Assembly (NCBI GenBank): GCA_023414975.1
Contig: JAEZMI010000115.1
Span: 1 to 13,314 of the forward strand
DNA: 13,314 bases
Reading direction: 5' to 3'
Source of the DNA: Pseudomonadota bacterium
Lineage (GTDB): Bacteria > Pseudomonadota > Alphaproteobacteria > Rhizobiales > Xanthobacteraceae
Each line of letters begins with the position of its first letter. Within the stretch, counting starts at the first letter, position 1. Below are positions 1-6,155 of this stretch, in pieces. The translations under genes and the position numbers were made by a program. Under the pieces are notes generated by a model. The model saw only the letters and a list, made by a program, of their open reading frames with translations, was not told the origin of the DNA and did not search any database.

Positions 1-64
1 CCCCGGCCTCGTGCTCCTTCAGGATCCCGATGATCTGCTCCTCGGTGAAGCGGCTGCGCCTCAT
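1..64 (-). CDS. IS3-family transposase OrfA, N-terminal fragment cut by window edge
   Basis: The minus strand from 64 leftwards reads MRRSRFTEEQIIGIL followed by KEHEAG. This is the characteristic opening of the small OrfA protein of IS3-family elements, the helix-turn-helix DNA-binding half of the transposase, which is joined to the OrfB catalytic part by programmed frameshifting. Only 21 residues lie in the window and the rest is beyond position 1, so completeness cannot be judged. The ATG at 64-62 follows a GAGGA-like ribosome binding site about 7 bases upstream on the minus strand (GAGAGGACCAGAACATG). The gene reads away from the truncated MFS gene at 126-845. Assignment to the IS3 family is firm from the motif. 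The subgroup (possibly IS407-like) is a guess from memory of similar termini. Confidence 0.75.
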   Translation of the reverse strand, partial: MRRSRFTEEQIIGILKEHEAG

Positions 65-128
65 GTTCTGGTCCTCTCATTGGGCCAGAACGAACTTCAA
101 GCTGGATTAGCCGGGAGGGGCAACGTCA
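1..128 (-). mobile_element. Terminal end of an IS3-family insertion sequence inside an MFS gene
   Basis: The IS end is inferred from three things. OrfA starts at 64. About 60 non-coding bases precede it. The MFS reading frame at 126-845 stops abruptly where a TG-starting end (TGACGTTGCCCCTCCC, minus strand from 128) begins. IS3-family elements usually end in 5'-TG...CA-3', and the TGA of this terminus supplies the in-frame stop of the interrupted gene. The second end and the target duplication are outside the window, so the boundary at 128 is accurate only to a few bases. Confidence 0.6.
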
Positions 129-845
129 GATGTTGTGGGCGAGAACGAAGGTCAGCGTCACGAATAGCACAGGGCGCACGCTCGCCATGTTGAATACGCC
201 GCTTAAGGAATGTCGCTTGTCGACTGTCTGGCCGGGAAAGTCCGGCACCTTTAGCAGCACCCATAAGATCAGGATCAGCGTCAGGACGGTCATTAGTCCG
301 AAACAGGCCCGCCAGCCGATCGCGTTGCCGATGAAGGTGCCGGCGGGGATTCCGAGCGACAGGGCGAGCGGCGTGCCAACCATGGCGACGGCGATGGCGC
401 GCCCCTTCAAATGCTCCGGCACCATCCGCGCCGCATAACCGGCGAGCAGCGCCCATAGGAGGCCGGCCGAGACACCGGCCACGAACCGCGCCCCCATCGT
501 CAGTGCGTAGTTGCCCGACACCGCCGTCACTGTGTTGGCGATGGCGAACCCGACGATGGCGGCGAGCAGCAGCGGGCGGCGGCGCATCCCTTGAGTCGCC
601 GCCGTCAGCGGAATGGCTGCCACCAGCGAGCCGATGGCATAGATCGTCACGAGCTGACCGGCTAACGCCTCGGAGACCGACAGGCCGGCGCCGATCTGCG
701 GCAGAAGACCGGCAGGCAGCGCCTCGGTCAGGATGGTGATGAACCCCGCCGTGGCCAGCGCCAGCAGCGCAGAAAGGGGGAATGCGTCGGAGGCGACGCT
801 ATGTCCGCTTTTCGCACCCGATGGATGTTCTCCTGTCGTCGTCAT
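126..845 (-). pseudogene. MFS (DHA1-type) efflux transporter, truncated by IS insertion
   Basis: This is the N-terminal part of a major facilitator superfamily drug/metabolite efflux protein of about 400 residues; only 239 residues remain. Early hydrophobic segments are visible (for example LLALATAGFITILTEALPAG), followed by the segment that starts with GARFVAGVSAGLLWALLAGY and a GTPLALSLGIPAGTF motif typical of the DHA1 antiporters. The frame ends in FVLAHNI and then TGA. In relatives this segment continues into a transmembrane stretch (LYTYIAPFL-like, from memory), so about 40% is missing, including the later helices. The ATG at 845 is preceded by GGCGGAG; a GTG at 893 would add 16 residues. 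The gene is divergent from the LysR regulator at 1010, which probably controlled it. A truncated carrier is unlikely to transport. Confidence 0.85.
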
Positions 846-976
846 CGCTCCGCCTGTCTGATTGGAGGCGAGCGGTATTCGGCCGTTCGGCACGCAAGCC
901 GGTCGCCGGCCAAGGGTTTGGGGAGGATGATAGTTTCTCTGGCCTGTCGCGATAATCAGGCTACAATTCGGAACAT

Positions 977-1005
977 ATCGGACATTGACGTCCGCAATGG
1001 GTTCG
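977..1005 (+). repeat. Copy 1 of a motif shared by the two LysR/MFS intergenic regions
   Basis: ATCGGA, ten variable bases, then CGCAATGGGTTCG. The same two blocks at the same spacing occur at 5105-5133, in the other LysR/MFS divergent intergenic region. Here the motif lies only 4 bases before the LysR start codon. Confidence 0.5.
983..999. promoter_or_regulatory. Candidate LysR-type operator (T-N11-A dyad)
   Basis: CATTG (983-987), seven bases, CATTG inverted as CAATG (995-999) form a perfect dyad. T985 and A997 are separated by 11 bases, which fits the T-N11-A rule for LysR-family binding sites. It sits in the 164-bp intergenic region between the divergent MFS and LysR genes, just before the LysR start. 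That position fits autoregulation. Binding is inferred only. Confidence 0.4.
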
Positions 1006-1009
1006 ATGG

Positions 1010-1909
1010 ATGGACAATCTCGGTTCCCTCAACGCCTTCGTGCAGGCGGCGGAGACGCGCAGTTTCACGGCGGCGGGCAGGCAACTTGGCGTGTCGTCCT
1101 CAGCCATCGGCAAGTCCGTCGCGCGGCTCGAAGAGCGCCTTGGTGTGCGGCTGTTTCATCGTTCGACCCGCACCGTCACCCTGACGCCGGAAGGCACTCT
1201 CTTCCTCGAACGCTGCCGCCGCATCTTCTGCGAGATCGAGCAGGCTGAGATGGAGTTGGCGCAGACCCAAAGCGCGCCGCGCGGCAAGATCAGGGTCAGC
1301 GTGCCGCTGGTCGGAATGCTGATGATGCCGACGCTCTCCGCCTTCATGTGTGCTTGGCCGGACATTGAACTCGACCTCGATTTCACCGACCGGCTGGTCG
1401 ACGTGATCGATGAGGGATTCGACGCGGTGATCCGCACGGGCGAGGCGAGCGATTCTCGGCTGATGACGCGGGTACTCGGCAGCTTCACCTACAGGCTTGT
1501 GGGTGCGCCGGAGTATTTCGAGGCGCACGGCATTCCCGAAAAGCCGGCCGATCTGGCTGCGCATCGCTGTCTACACCACCGCTATCCGAGCACCGGCAAA
1601 CTGGAGGAATGGCCGCTGTCCGGCCGAAAGAACGCAACCGCAATCGATCTGCCGACCGCCGCCACATCGAGCGCGATCAAGCCGCTTGTTTATATGGCCG
1701 AACGTGGCCTCGGCATCGCCTGTCTGCCGGACTTCGCCGTCCGCGAGCAGGTCGAGGCCGGAACGCTGATGAACGTCATGGACGGTGCGCTCACACATGC
1801 AGGGACGTTCCGCATCATCTGGCCGTCGAGCCGTCAACTCTCACCCAAGATCCGTGTTTTCGTGGATTTCATGGTCGAGAACCTGTTTGAGGAAAGATTG
1901 ATTACCTGA
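1010..1909 (+). CDS. LysR-family transcriptional regulator 1
   Basis: A 299-residue protein of normal LysR length. Residues 1-60 form the winged helix-turn-helix (SLNAFVQAAETRSFTAAGRQ, then LGVSSSAIGKSVARLEERLG and LFHRSTRTVTLTPEG). Residues from about 90 onwards form the periplasmic-binding-protein-like effector domain (GKIRVSVP, then DAVIRTGEASDSRL and AERGLGIACLPDFAV). The sequence most resembles the large group of LysR proteins found divergent from MFS efflux genes or oxidoreductases. The neighbour on the left is exactly such an MFS gene, now broken by an IS, so this regulator may have lost its main target. The start at 1010 gives the standard MDNLGSLNAF opening, but no good ribosome binding site is visible. 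The effector is unknown. A terminator lies about 95 bases downstream, beyond the tRNA fragment at 1958. Confidence 0.93.
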   Translation: MDNLGSLNAFVQAAETRSFTAAGRQLGVSSSAIGKSVARLEERLGVRLFHRSTRTVTLTPEGTLFLERCRRIFCEIEQAEMELAQTQSAPRGKIRVSVPLVGMLMMPTLSAFMCAWPDIELDLDFTDRLVDVIDEGFDAVIRTGEASDSRLMTRVLGSFTYRLVGAPEYFEAHGIPEKPADLAAHRCLHHRYPSTGKLEEWPLSGRKNATAIDLPTAATSSAIKPLVYMAERGLGIACLPDFAVREQVEAGTLMNVMDGALTHAGTFRIIWPSSRQLSPKIRVFVDFMVENLFEERLIT

Positions 1910-1957
1910 TGTAACTGGTCTCATGCCGCTGCTCGGAAAAGCAAGTTGAGATGGTTG

Positions 1958-1973
1958 CCTGCCCCCGCAACCA
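1958..1973 (+). other. tRNA-fMet 3'-end fragment, candidate attachment site (att)
   Basis: The 16 bases CCTGCCCCCGCAACCA correspond exactly to the T-stem 3' strand (CCTGC), acceptor 3' strand (CCCCGCA), discriminator A and CCA of a bacterial initiator tRNA. The CGCA-A-CCA ending reflects the unusual C1-A72 mismatch of initiators. The upstream bases do not form a T-loop, anticodon arm or D-arm, so there is no tRNA gene here. Islands that integrate into the 3' end of a tRNA leave such a fragment at their far end. A terminator at 2004-2028 lies at a normal distance behind a tRNA and could be the original one. The integrase and intact tRNA would be outside the window. A chance match or an old tRNA remnant remains possible. 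Confidence 0.55.
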
Positions 1974-2003
1974 ACTCGACTTGCGATGCCAATCGCGTGG
2001 ATC

Positions 2004-2028
2004 AGCCGCCCAACCGGGCGGCTTTTTT
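2004..2028 (+). terminator. Rho-independent terminator
   Basis: A perfect 8-bp stem AGCCGCCC (2004-2011) / GGGCGGCT (2016-2023) with loop AACC is followed by a run of six T (2023-2028; the first T pairs in the stem). It would stop LysR 1 transcription. It may originally have been the terminator of the tRNA whose 3' end lies at 1958-1973. A second GC hairpin without a T-run follows at 2080-2097. Confidence 0.82.
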
Positions 2029-2114
2029 GCGTCCGCGCGGTCGGGTGTTCACCCCTCCCGCGACCGGGTCGCGATTGGCCCGCCCCTGCTCGGGCGGCTT
2101 GAGCCCCCTGCCGT

Positions 2115-2930
2115 CTACTCAAGCGCGATGCGGTAGATCGCCCCATCGCCCCATGTCGCGGTCAGCAAGGACCGCCCGTCCGGCGCGAGAACCAGGCCGA
2201 CCGGGCTGGCGAGGCCGTCGGCGATGGCGCGTGAGGCGCCATGCATCAGCACTTCGCGCACCGTCGATCCACCGTAATCCGTCACGAAGACGCGGCCATC
2301 GGGCGCCAGCACGATCCCCGCGCCGGGCGCGCGGAAATCCTGGCCGGCTTCGATACGCGTCCCGTCCGGGCGGACGATGGTGACGCCGCCGGCGATGTTG
2401 GCGACGACATGGCCGCCATCGGGCGTCTGCACCGCGCCCACCGGGGTGTTGAGACCCCCGATAAGCGGCGCGACGCGCTCCTCGCCCGTGACCACGAGGA
2501 TTTCGTTGGTCCGCCGGTTGGCGATCAGCAGGCGGCCCGATCGATCGAAACCGATGCCGGCCGGCGTGGCGAGGCCGGTGACATAGACCGAACGCCGGCC
2601 GTCGGCGGTGAAGCGGTAGATTTCATCCCGCGCGTAAGAACCGACATAGATGGCGCCGTCGGGGCCGACCGCGAGGCCCGCCGGGCCGGACAATCCCTCC
2701 GCGAAGGTGGAGCGCCGGCCATCGGGCGCGATCCGTGAGATGCGGCCGGCGCTCCATTCGGCAATGTAGAGATGTCCCGTGCGGTCGAAGCCCATGCCCA
2801 CCGGCGCGCTGAACCCGTCCCAGAGCCTGGACGGTGCGACAGGTGCCGCGCGGACGGGACGGGACAGGGTGGCGGCGGCGACCGGCAACAGGGCCGCCCG
2901 GCCCAGCAGGCTGCGGCGATCGAGCATCAT
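2115..2930 (-). CDS. Exported six-bladed NHL/SMP-30-like beta-propeller protein
   Basis: A 271-residue protein. Residues 4-10 (DRRSLLG) followed by a hydrophobic stretch and VRAAP around residue 29 form a likely twin-arginine (Tat) signal peptide. The mature part is almost nothing but six repeats of exactly 40 residues, starting near 39, 79, 119, 159, 199 and 239. Each carries a G-L/F-x-x-P-x-G opening and most carry a PDG or D-R-x-G turn. This fits a six-bladed NHL or SMP-30/gluconolactonase-like propeller, in families that bind or hydrolyse lactones or serve as scaffolds. Catalytic metal ligands cannot be assigned with confidence, so the activity is unknown. Its start overlaps the stop of the preceding gene by 4 bases (ATGA), showing translational coupling. 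It is the last gene of the MerR operon. A second ATG directly follows the first. Confidence 0.88.
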   Translation of the reverse strand: MMLDRRSLLGRAALLPVAAATLSRPVRAAPVAPSRLWDGFSAPVGMGFDRTGHLYIAEWSAGRISRIAPDGRRSTFAEGLSGPAGLAVGPDGAIYVGSYARDEIYRFTADGRRSVYVTGLATPAGIGFDRSGRLLIANRRTNEILVVTGEERVAPLIGGLNTPVGAVQTPDGGHVVANIAGGVTIVRPDGTRIEAGQDFRAPGAGIVLAPDGRVFVTDYGGSTVREVLMHGASRAIADGLASPVGLVLAPDGRSLLTATWGDGAIYRIALE

Positions 2931-3346
2931 GCCGCGTCCTCCCGGCCGGGGACGTCCCTCGCGGCGAACACTTCCTTTGCCGCGAACAGGCCGTTCAGCG
3001 CGGCGGGGAAGCCGGCATAGACGGCCATCTGCATGAGGATCTCGACGATCTCCGCGCGGGTGAGCCCGACATTCAGCCCGGCCTCGACATGCACCTTGAG
3101 CTGGGGCGCGGCATTGCCCATGGCCGCGAGCGCCGCGATGGTGGCGATCTCCCGCGACCGGAGGTCGAGCCCCGGCCGGCTGTAGATGTCGCCGAACGGA
3201 AACTCGAACAGATAGGTGGCGAAGTCCGGCGCGATGTCGGCGAGAGCGGCGACCACCATGTGGCCGGCCTCGCCATCGATGTCAGCGAGCGCGCGGCGCC
3301 CGCGCTCCAGCCGGCTTTCGCCGGCGTTCGGGAAGGGGTGCGTCAT
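2927..3346 (-). CDS. Carboxymuconolactone decarboxylase (CMD) family protein
   Basis: A 139-residue, all-helical cytoplasmic protein. It shows the family pattern RGRRALADIDG near the start, then FGDIYSRPGLDLRSREIATI, QLKVHVEAGLNVGLT and EILMQMAVYAGFPAALNGL. This matches PcaC-type proteins (4-carboxymuconolactone decarboxylase, protocatechuate pathway) rather than AhpD: there is no CxxC redox pair and no cysteine at all. No other beta-ketoadipate genes are nearby, so true PcaC activity is doubtful and a lactone or quinone-related role is possible. The ATG at 3346 has an AGAGG ribosome binding site about 10 bases upstream. The gene starts inside the end of merR (65-base overlap) and ends overlapping the NHL gene by 4 bases, so the three are one operon. 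Confidence 0.88.
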   Translation of the reverse strand: MTHPFPNAGESRLERGRRALADIDGEAGHMVVAALADIAPDFATYLFEFPFGDIYSRPGLDLRSREIATIAALAAMGNAAPQLKVHVEAGLNVGLTRAEIVEILMQMAVYAGFPAALNGLFAAKEVFAARDVPGREDAA

Positions 3347-3710
3347 AGTCTTTCATCCTCTGTTCCGTTTCGGCGTAGCCGCCGATCTTGGTATCGAGGA
3401 CGAGAAGGCAGGCGTTCAGCTCGTCGATATGAGCCCGCACGCGCGCGCGATGCTGCTCCAGCAATTCCCGGCGCTCGGCTTCCGTGCCGGCGCCCCGTTC
3501 CCGCAGCGCCGCGTAGCGCAGCATCTCCCGGATCGGCATGCCGGTCGTCTTCAAGCGGCCGAGAAACGCGATCCATGTCAGGACCGAGGCATCGTAGTCG
3601 CGGCGGCTGGACCGGTCGCGGTCGGCATAAGGCAGCAGCCCGATCCGCTCATAATAGCGCAGGGTGTGGGCCGTCAGTCCCGAGCGTTTCGCGAGCTCTC
3701 CGATCTTCAT
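3282..3710 (-). CDS. MerR-family transcriptional regulator
   Basis: The first 70 residues are a typical MerR winged-helix domain: MKIGELAKRSGLTAHTLRYY, ERIGLLPYADRDRSSRRDYD, then GMPIREMLRY. A long dimerisation helix (about residues 75-115) follows. There is a single cysteine (NACLLVLDTK) and no metal-binding cluster, so it belongs to the redox/organic-effector type rather than the metal sensors. The tail beyond about residue 120 (PERRRKPAGARAPRAR) is low complexity and lies over the start of the CMD gene. I chose ATG 3710 because it begins the conserved MKIGELA; a GTG at 3716 adds two residues. The promoter at 3741-3771 has the 19-bp spacer expected for MerR control, so the operon is probably autoregulated. 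The inducer is unknown. Confidence 0.92.
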   Translation of the reverse strand: MKIGELAKRSGLTAHTLRYYERIGLLPYADRDRSSRRDYDASVLTWIAFLGRLKTTGMPIREMLRYAALRERGAGTEAERRELLEQHRARVRAHIDELNACLLVLDTKIGGYAETEQRMKDYDAPLPERRRKPAGARAPRAR

Positions 3711-3740
3711 GCGCACCTGTTTCTCATCACGACGCAGGAG

Positions 3741-3771
3741 AAGCTACGAGTTCGAGCGCGCTCCACGTCAA
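3741..3771 (-). promoter_or_regulatory. MerR-type promoter with 19-bp spacer and central palindrome
   Basis: On the minus strand, TTGACG (3771-3766) is followed after 19 bases by TAGCTT (3746-3741). The overlong 19-bp spacer is the hallmark of promoters that MerR proteins untwist, and its core is the perfect palindrome GAGCGCGCTC. The regulator ATG lies 30 bases downstream of the -10. A 6-bp hairpin (AGAGGC-ATTC-GCCTCT, 3771-3786) abuts the -35; it could end the MFS transcript or add an operator half. Confidence 0.65.
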
Positions 3772-3852
3772 GAGGCATTCGCCTCTCCGGCGATTGCCGC
3801 CCCCCCCGCCCTGCGCGCGAGGCCGTCAGTGGCCCTAGGGAGGAGGACGAGG

Positions 3853-5061
3853 TCAATGCCCACCCTGCATTGCAGCCGGAGTTCCATCCCGCCTAGTCGC
3901 CTTCATCGACGGCACGGCGATCTGCCAGGCAAGCGCGATGACCGCGATCACGGCGATCCCCGCGCCGACCGGGGCGAGCGACGGCAGTCCCCAGGCGCCG
4001 ATCGCCACGCCTCCGATCCCCGAGCCGACCACGACGCCAGCATTGAAGGCCGCAATGTTCATGCCCGAGGCAACGTCCATGGCATGCGGCTGGTGGCGCG
4101 CGGCCAGCATCAGGATACGCGACTGCAGCGGCGGGATCGCACCGTAGGTGGTTAAACCCAACAGCGCGACGAACCCGACCATCGCGATAGGCTGGCGGAG
4201 TGTGAAGGCGATCAGCACGAGGGACAGCACGATCCCGACCAGAAGGATGACCGAGGCGCGGTCCATGCCCTGGCTGTCGGTGAGACGACCCCCTAGAACA
4301 TTACCGACCGCCGCGCCAAGCCCGTAGGCGAGCAGCGTCAGGCTCGCGGTCTCCACGCTGACATGGGTGACTTGCAGCAGGATCGGCGAGACGAAGGTGT
4401 AGAGCGCGAAGGAGCCGGTATAGGAGAGCATCGGGATGCTCGCCCCGGCGAGAAGCCGGCGATCGAAAAGGACGCCGAGATCGCTGAGGCCCGCGCCCTT
4501 GGTCGCGGCTTCGCCCGATCCAACCGGCATCAGCGTGGCGATGCCCAGGCTGCCGATCAGGCCGCAGGCGGCGATGACGATGAAGATCATCTGCCAGTGC
4601 AGGATGGTCCCGAGCCATGTGCCGATTGGCACGCCGAGCGACATCGCGACCGTTACGCCGCCGAAAACCAGGGCCAGCGCCGCCCCCGCGCGCTCCGGTG
4701 CGACCAGTCGCGTCGCCACGCTGGAGGCGACGGCAAAGAAGACGCCGTGGGCGAGTCCCGACAGCAACCGGGCGAAAAGCAGCGGCGTGAGGCTATCTGA
4801 AAGACCCGCGATCACGTTGCCGGCGCTGAACACCAGCATGGCAGCGAGGATGAGATGCTTGCGGGACCAGCGGGCGGCAAGCGCCGTCAGGACCGGAGCG
4901 CCGATCACGACGCCCGCCGCGTAGGTCGTAACGGTCAGCCCGATCCGGGTGACATCGACGTGGAGATCATCGGCCATCGCCGAGACGAGACCGATGGTGA
5001 TGAACTCGGTGAAGCCGACAGCAAACGCGCAGAGCGAGAAGATATAGATGACGGGGGGCAT
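3853..5061 (-). CDS. MFS efflux transporter (DHA1/AraJ-like), intact
   Basis: A 402-residue inner-membrane proton antiporter of the size and 12-helix layout of the DHA1 family. Visible landmarks are the first helix with FAVGFTEFITIGLVSAMADD, the loop LAARWSRKHLILAAMLVFSA, the helix 4-5 region RLLSGLAHGVFFAVASSVAT, and the antiporter motif GGVTVAMSLGVPIGTWLG. The C-terminal half repeats the pattern (SYTGSFALYTFVSPILLQ and YGAIPPLQSRIL). Family members export arabinose, purines, chloramphenicol-like drugs or other small molecules; the substrate is not predictable here. An AAGGAAAGG site precedes ATG 5061. The gene is divergent from LysR 2, which probably controls it. It is a relative, not a close copy, of the broken MFS gene at 126-845. 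Confidence 0.93.
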   Translation of the reverse strand: MPPVIYIFSLCAFAVGFTEFITIGLVSAMADDLHVDVTRIGLTVTTYAAGVVIGAPVLTALAARWSRKHLILAAMLVFSAGNVIAGLSDSLTPLLFARLLSGLAHGVFFAVASSVATRLVAPERAGAALALVFGGVTVAMSLGVPIGTWLGTILHWQMIFIVIAACGLIGSLGIATLMPVGSGEAATKGAGLSDLGVLFDRRLLAGASIPMLSYTGSFALYTFVSPILLQVTHVSVETASLTLLAYGLGAAVGNVLGGRLTDSQGMDRASVILLVGIVLSLVLIAFTLRQPIAMVGFVALLGLTTYGAIPPLQSRILMLAARHQPHAMDVASGMNIAAFNAGVVVGSGIGGVAIGAWGLPSLAPVGAGIAVIAVIALAWQIAVPSMKATRRDGTPAAMQGGH

Positions 5062-5104
5062 GGGTCCGACCTTTCCTTAACGGCCGGCCTTCTCCTTGCG
5101 GGAC

Positions 5105-5133
5105 ATCGGAAACCGGCAGGCGCAATGGGTTCG
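5105..5133 (+). repeat. Copy 2 of the motif shared by the two LysR/MFS intergenic regions
   Basis: ATCGGA (5105-5110), ten bases, then CGCAATGGGTTCG (5121-5133): the same two blocks and spacing as at 977-1005. Here it lies about 45 bases from the MFS start and 73 bases from the LysR start, next to the dyad at 5143-5155. Confidence 0.5.
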
Positions 5134-5142
5134 GCGGCACAT

Positions 5143-5155
5143 TGGGCTTTGCCCA
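5143..5155. promoter_or_regulatory. Candidate LysR 2 operator (perfect T-N11-A dyad)
   Basis: TGGGC-TTT-GCCCA is a perfect 5-bp inverted repeat whose outer T and A are separated by exactly 11 bases, the classical LysR-family box. It lies midway in the 144-bp region between the divergent MFS and LysR 2 genes. Binding is inferred. Confidence 0.5.
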
Positions 5156-5205
5156 GATAGAAAAAAGGTGCATAATGGGAGAACACTTACGGCGTTCTGG
5201 AAGAA

Positions 5206-6108
5206 ATGGTTCGCAACCTCGACGATCTGGCGGTGTTCGTCCGTGTGGCCGAATGCGGCGGCTTCTCGGCCGCCGCCCGCGCGATGGACCTTGCGCCCAC
5301 CACCGTCAGCAAGCAGATCGCCCGGCTGGAGCGGCAGCTCGGTGCGGCCTTGTTCGAGCGTAATACCCGCCGACTGAAGATCACCGAGGAAGGCCGCGCC
5401 GTGGCCGAGCGGGCACGCGCCGCTCTCGCCTTGCTCGATGAGGCCGCCGAGATCGCCCGCACCGGATCGGGCGAACTGACGGGCACGATCCGCGTGACGG
5501 CTCCTGTTCCGTTTGGCGGGCGCTACGTGGCGGCGGCCATCGCGGCTTTCCGCAAGCAGCATCCGAAGGTCGGCTTCGAATTGCACCTGACCGACCGTAT
5601 CGTCGATCTTTACGCAGACGACATTGATGTCGCGATCCGTGTGGGCAAGCTTGCTGATTCCCGCCTGATCGCGCGGCGCGTAGCAGACAACCGCCGTATC
5701 TTGGTCGCGGCGCCCGATTATCTGGCTGAGCGAGGTATGCCAAAACACCCACAAGACCTCGCCGGCCACACCTGCCTGCTCATCGCCTACCCTGGGCTGC
5801 GCAACATTTGGACGTTGCACAACGATGGAACGACGATCGAAATGGCCGTGTCGAGCGACTTGGCGACCGACAGTGGCATCACCTTGAAGACATGGTGCGT
5901 CGCGGGGCTCGGCATTTCCCTGCGCGAGCTTTGGGATGTGGCCGACGAATTGAAGGCAGGGCGACTGGTACACATCCTGCCAGGCTGGAAGGAAGAGGCC
6001 AGCCCGATCAGCTTTGTCCGTCCCAAGCGCGAACCCGTACCGAAGCGGATCGACGCTTTCGGCGATTTCCTGGCTCAGATCTGGCGCTCGCCGCCGTGGG
6101 AGGCGTGA
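5206..6108 (+). CDS. LysR-family transcriptional regulator 2
   Basis: A 300-residue LysR protein. The N-terminal helix-turn-helix covers about residues 3-62 (LDDLAVFVRVAECGGFSAAA, then APTTVSKQIARLERQLGAAL and FERNTRRLKITEEGRAVAER). The effector-binding domain follows from about residue 90 (GTIRVTAPVPFGGRYVAAAI and DVAIRVGKLADSRLIARRVA). ATG 5206 has GGAAG directly upstream. It belongs to the same broad subgroup as LysR 1 (1010-1909): both have the DA/DVAIRxGxxxDSRL signature in the effector domain. They differ enough that a recent duplication is unlikely. It is divergent from the intact MFS gene and probably senses a compound that this pump exports. A sampled stretch (5581-5640) is about 53% GC, clearly lower than the neighbouring dehydrogenase, which hints at acquisition. 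Confidence 0.93.
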   Translation: MVRNLDDLAVFVRVAECGGFSAAARAMDLAPTTVSKQIARLERQLGAALFERNTRRLKITEEGRAVAERARAALALLDEAAEIARTGSGELTGTIRVTAPVPFGGRYVAAAIAAFRKQHPKVGFELHLTDRIVDLYADDIDVAIRVGKLADSRLIARRVADNRRILVAAPDYLAERGMPKHPQDLAGHTCLLIAYPGLRNIWTLHNDGTTIEMAVSSDLATDSGITLKTWCVAGLGISLRELWDVADELKAGRLVHILPGWKEEASPISFVRPKREPVPKRIDAFGDFLAQIWRSPPWEA

Positions 6109-6155
6109 TGTGAAAATGGGCCGCATCACCTCGCCTCCCGCGGCGACCCCGCGCG

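Noticed and set aside
1900..1973. Complete tRNA gene ending at 1973
   Set aside because: Only the T-stem 3' strand onward matches; no T-loop, anticodon stem, D-arm or 5' acceptor strand can be found upstream.
2080..2097. Second terminator CCGCCC-N6-GGGCGG after the tRNA fragment
   Set aside because: Stem is good but no T-run follows on either strand; kept only as a mention with the main terminator.
2927..3346. AhpD-type peroxidase for the CMD-family protein
   Set aside because: The CxxC redox pair required for AhpD activity is absent; there are no cysteines.
2834..3838. 334-codon plus-strand open frame opposite the CMD and MerR genes
   Set aside because: Shadow frame rich in Arg, Ala and Pro; no family features.
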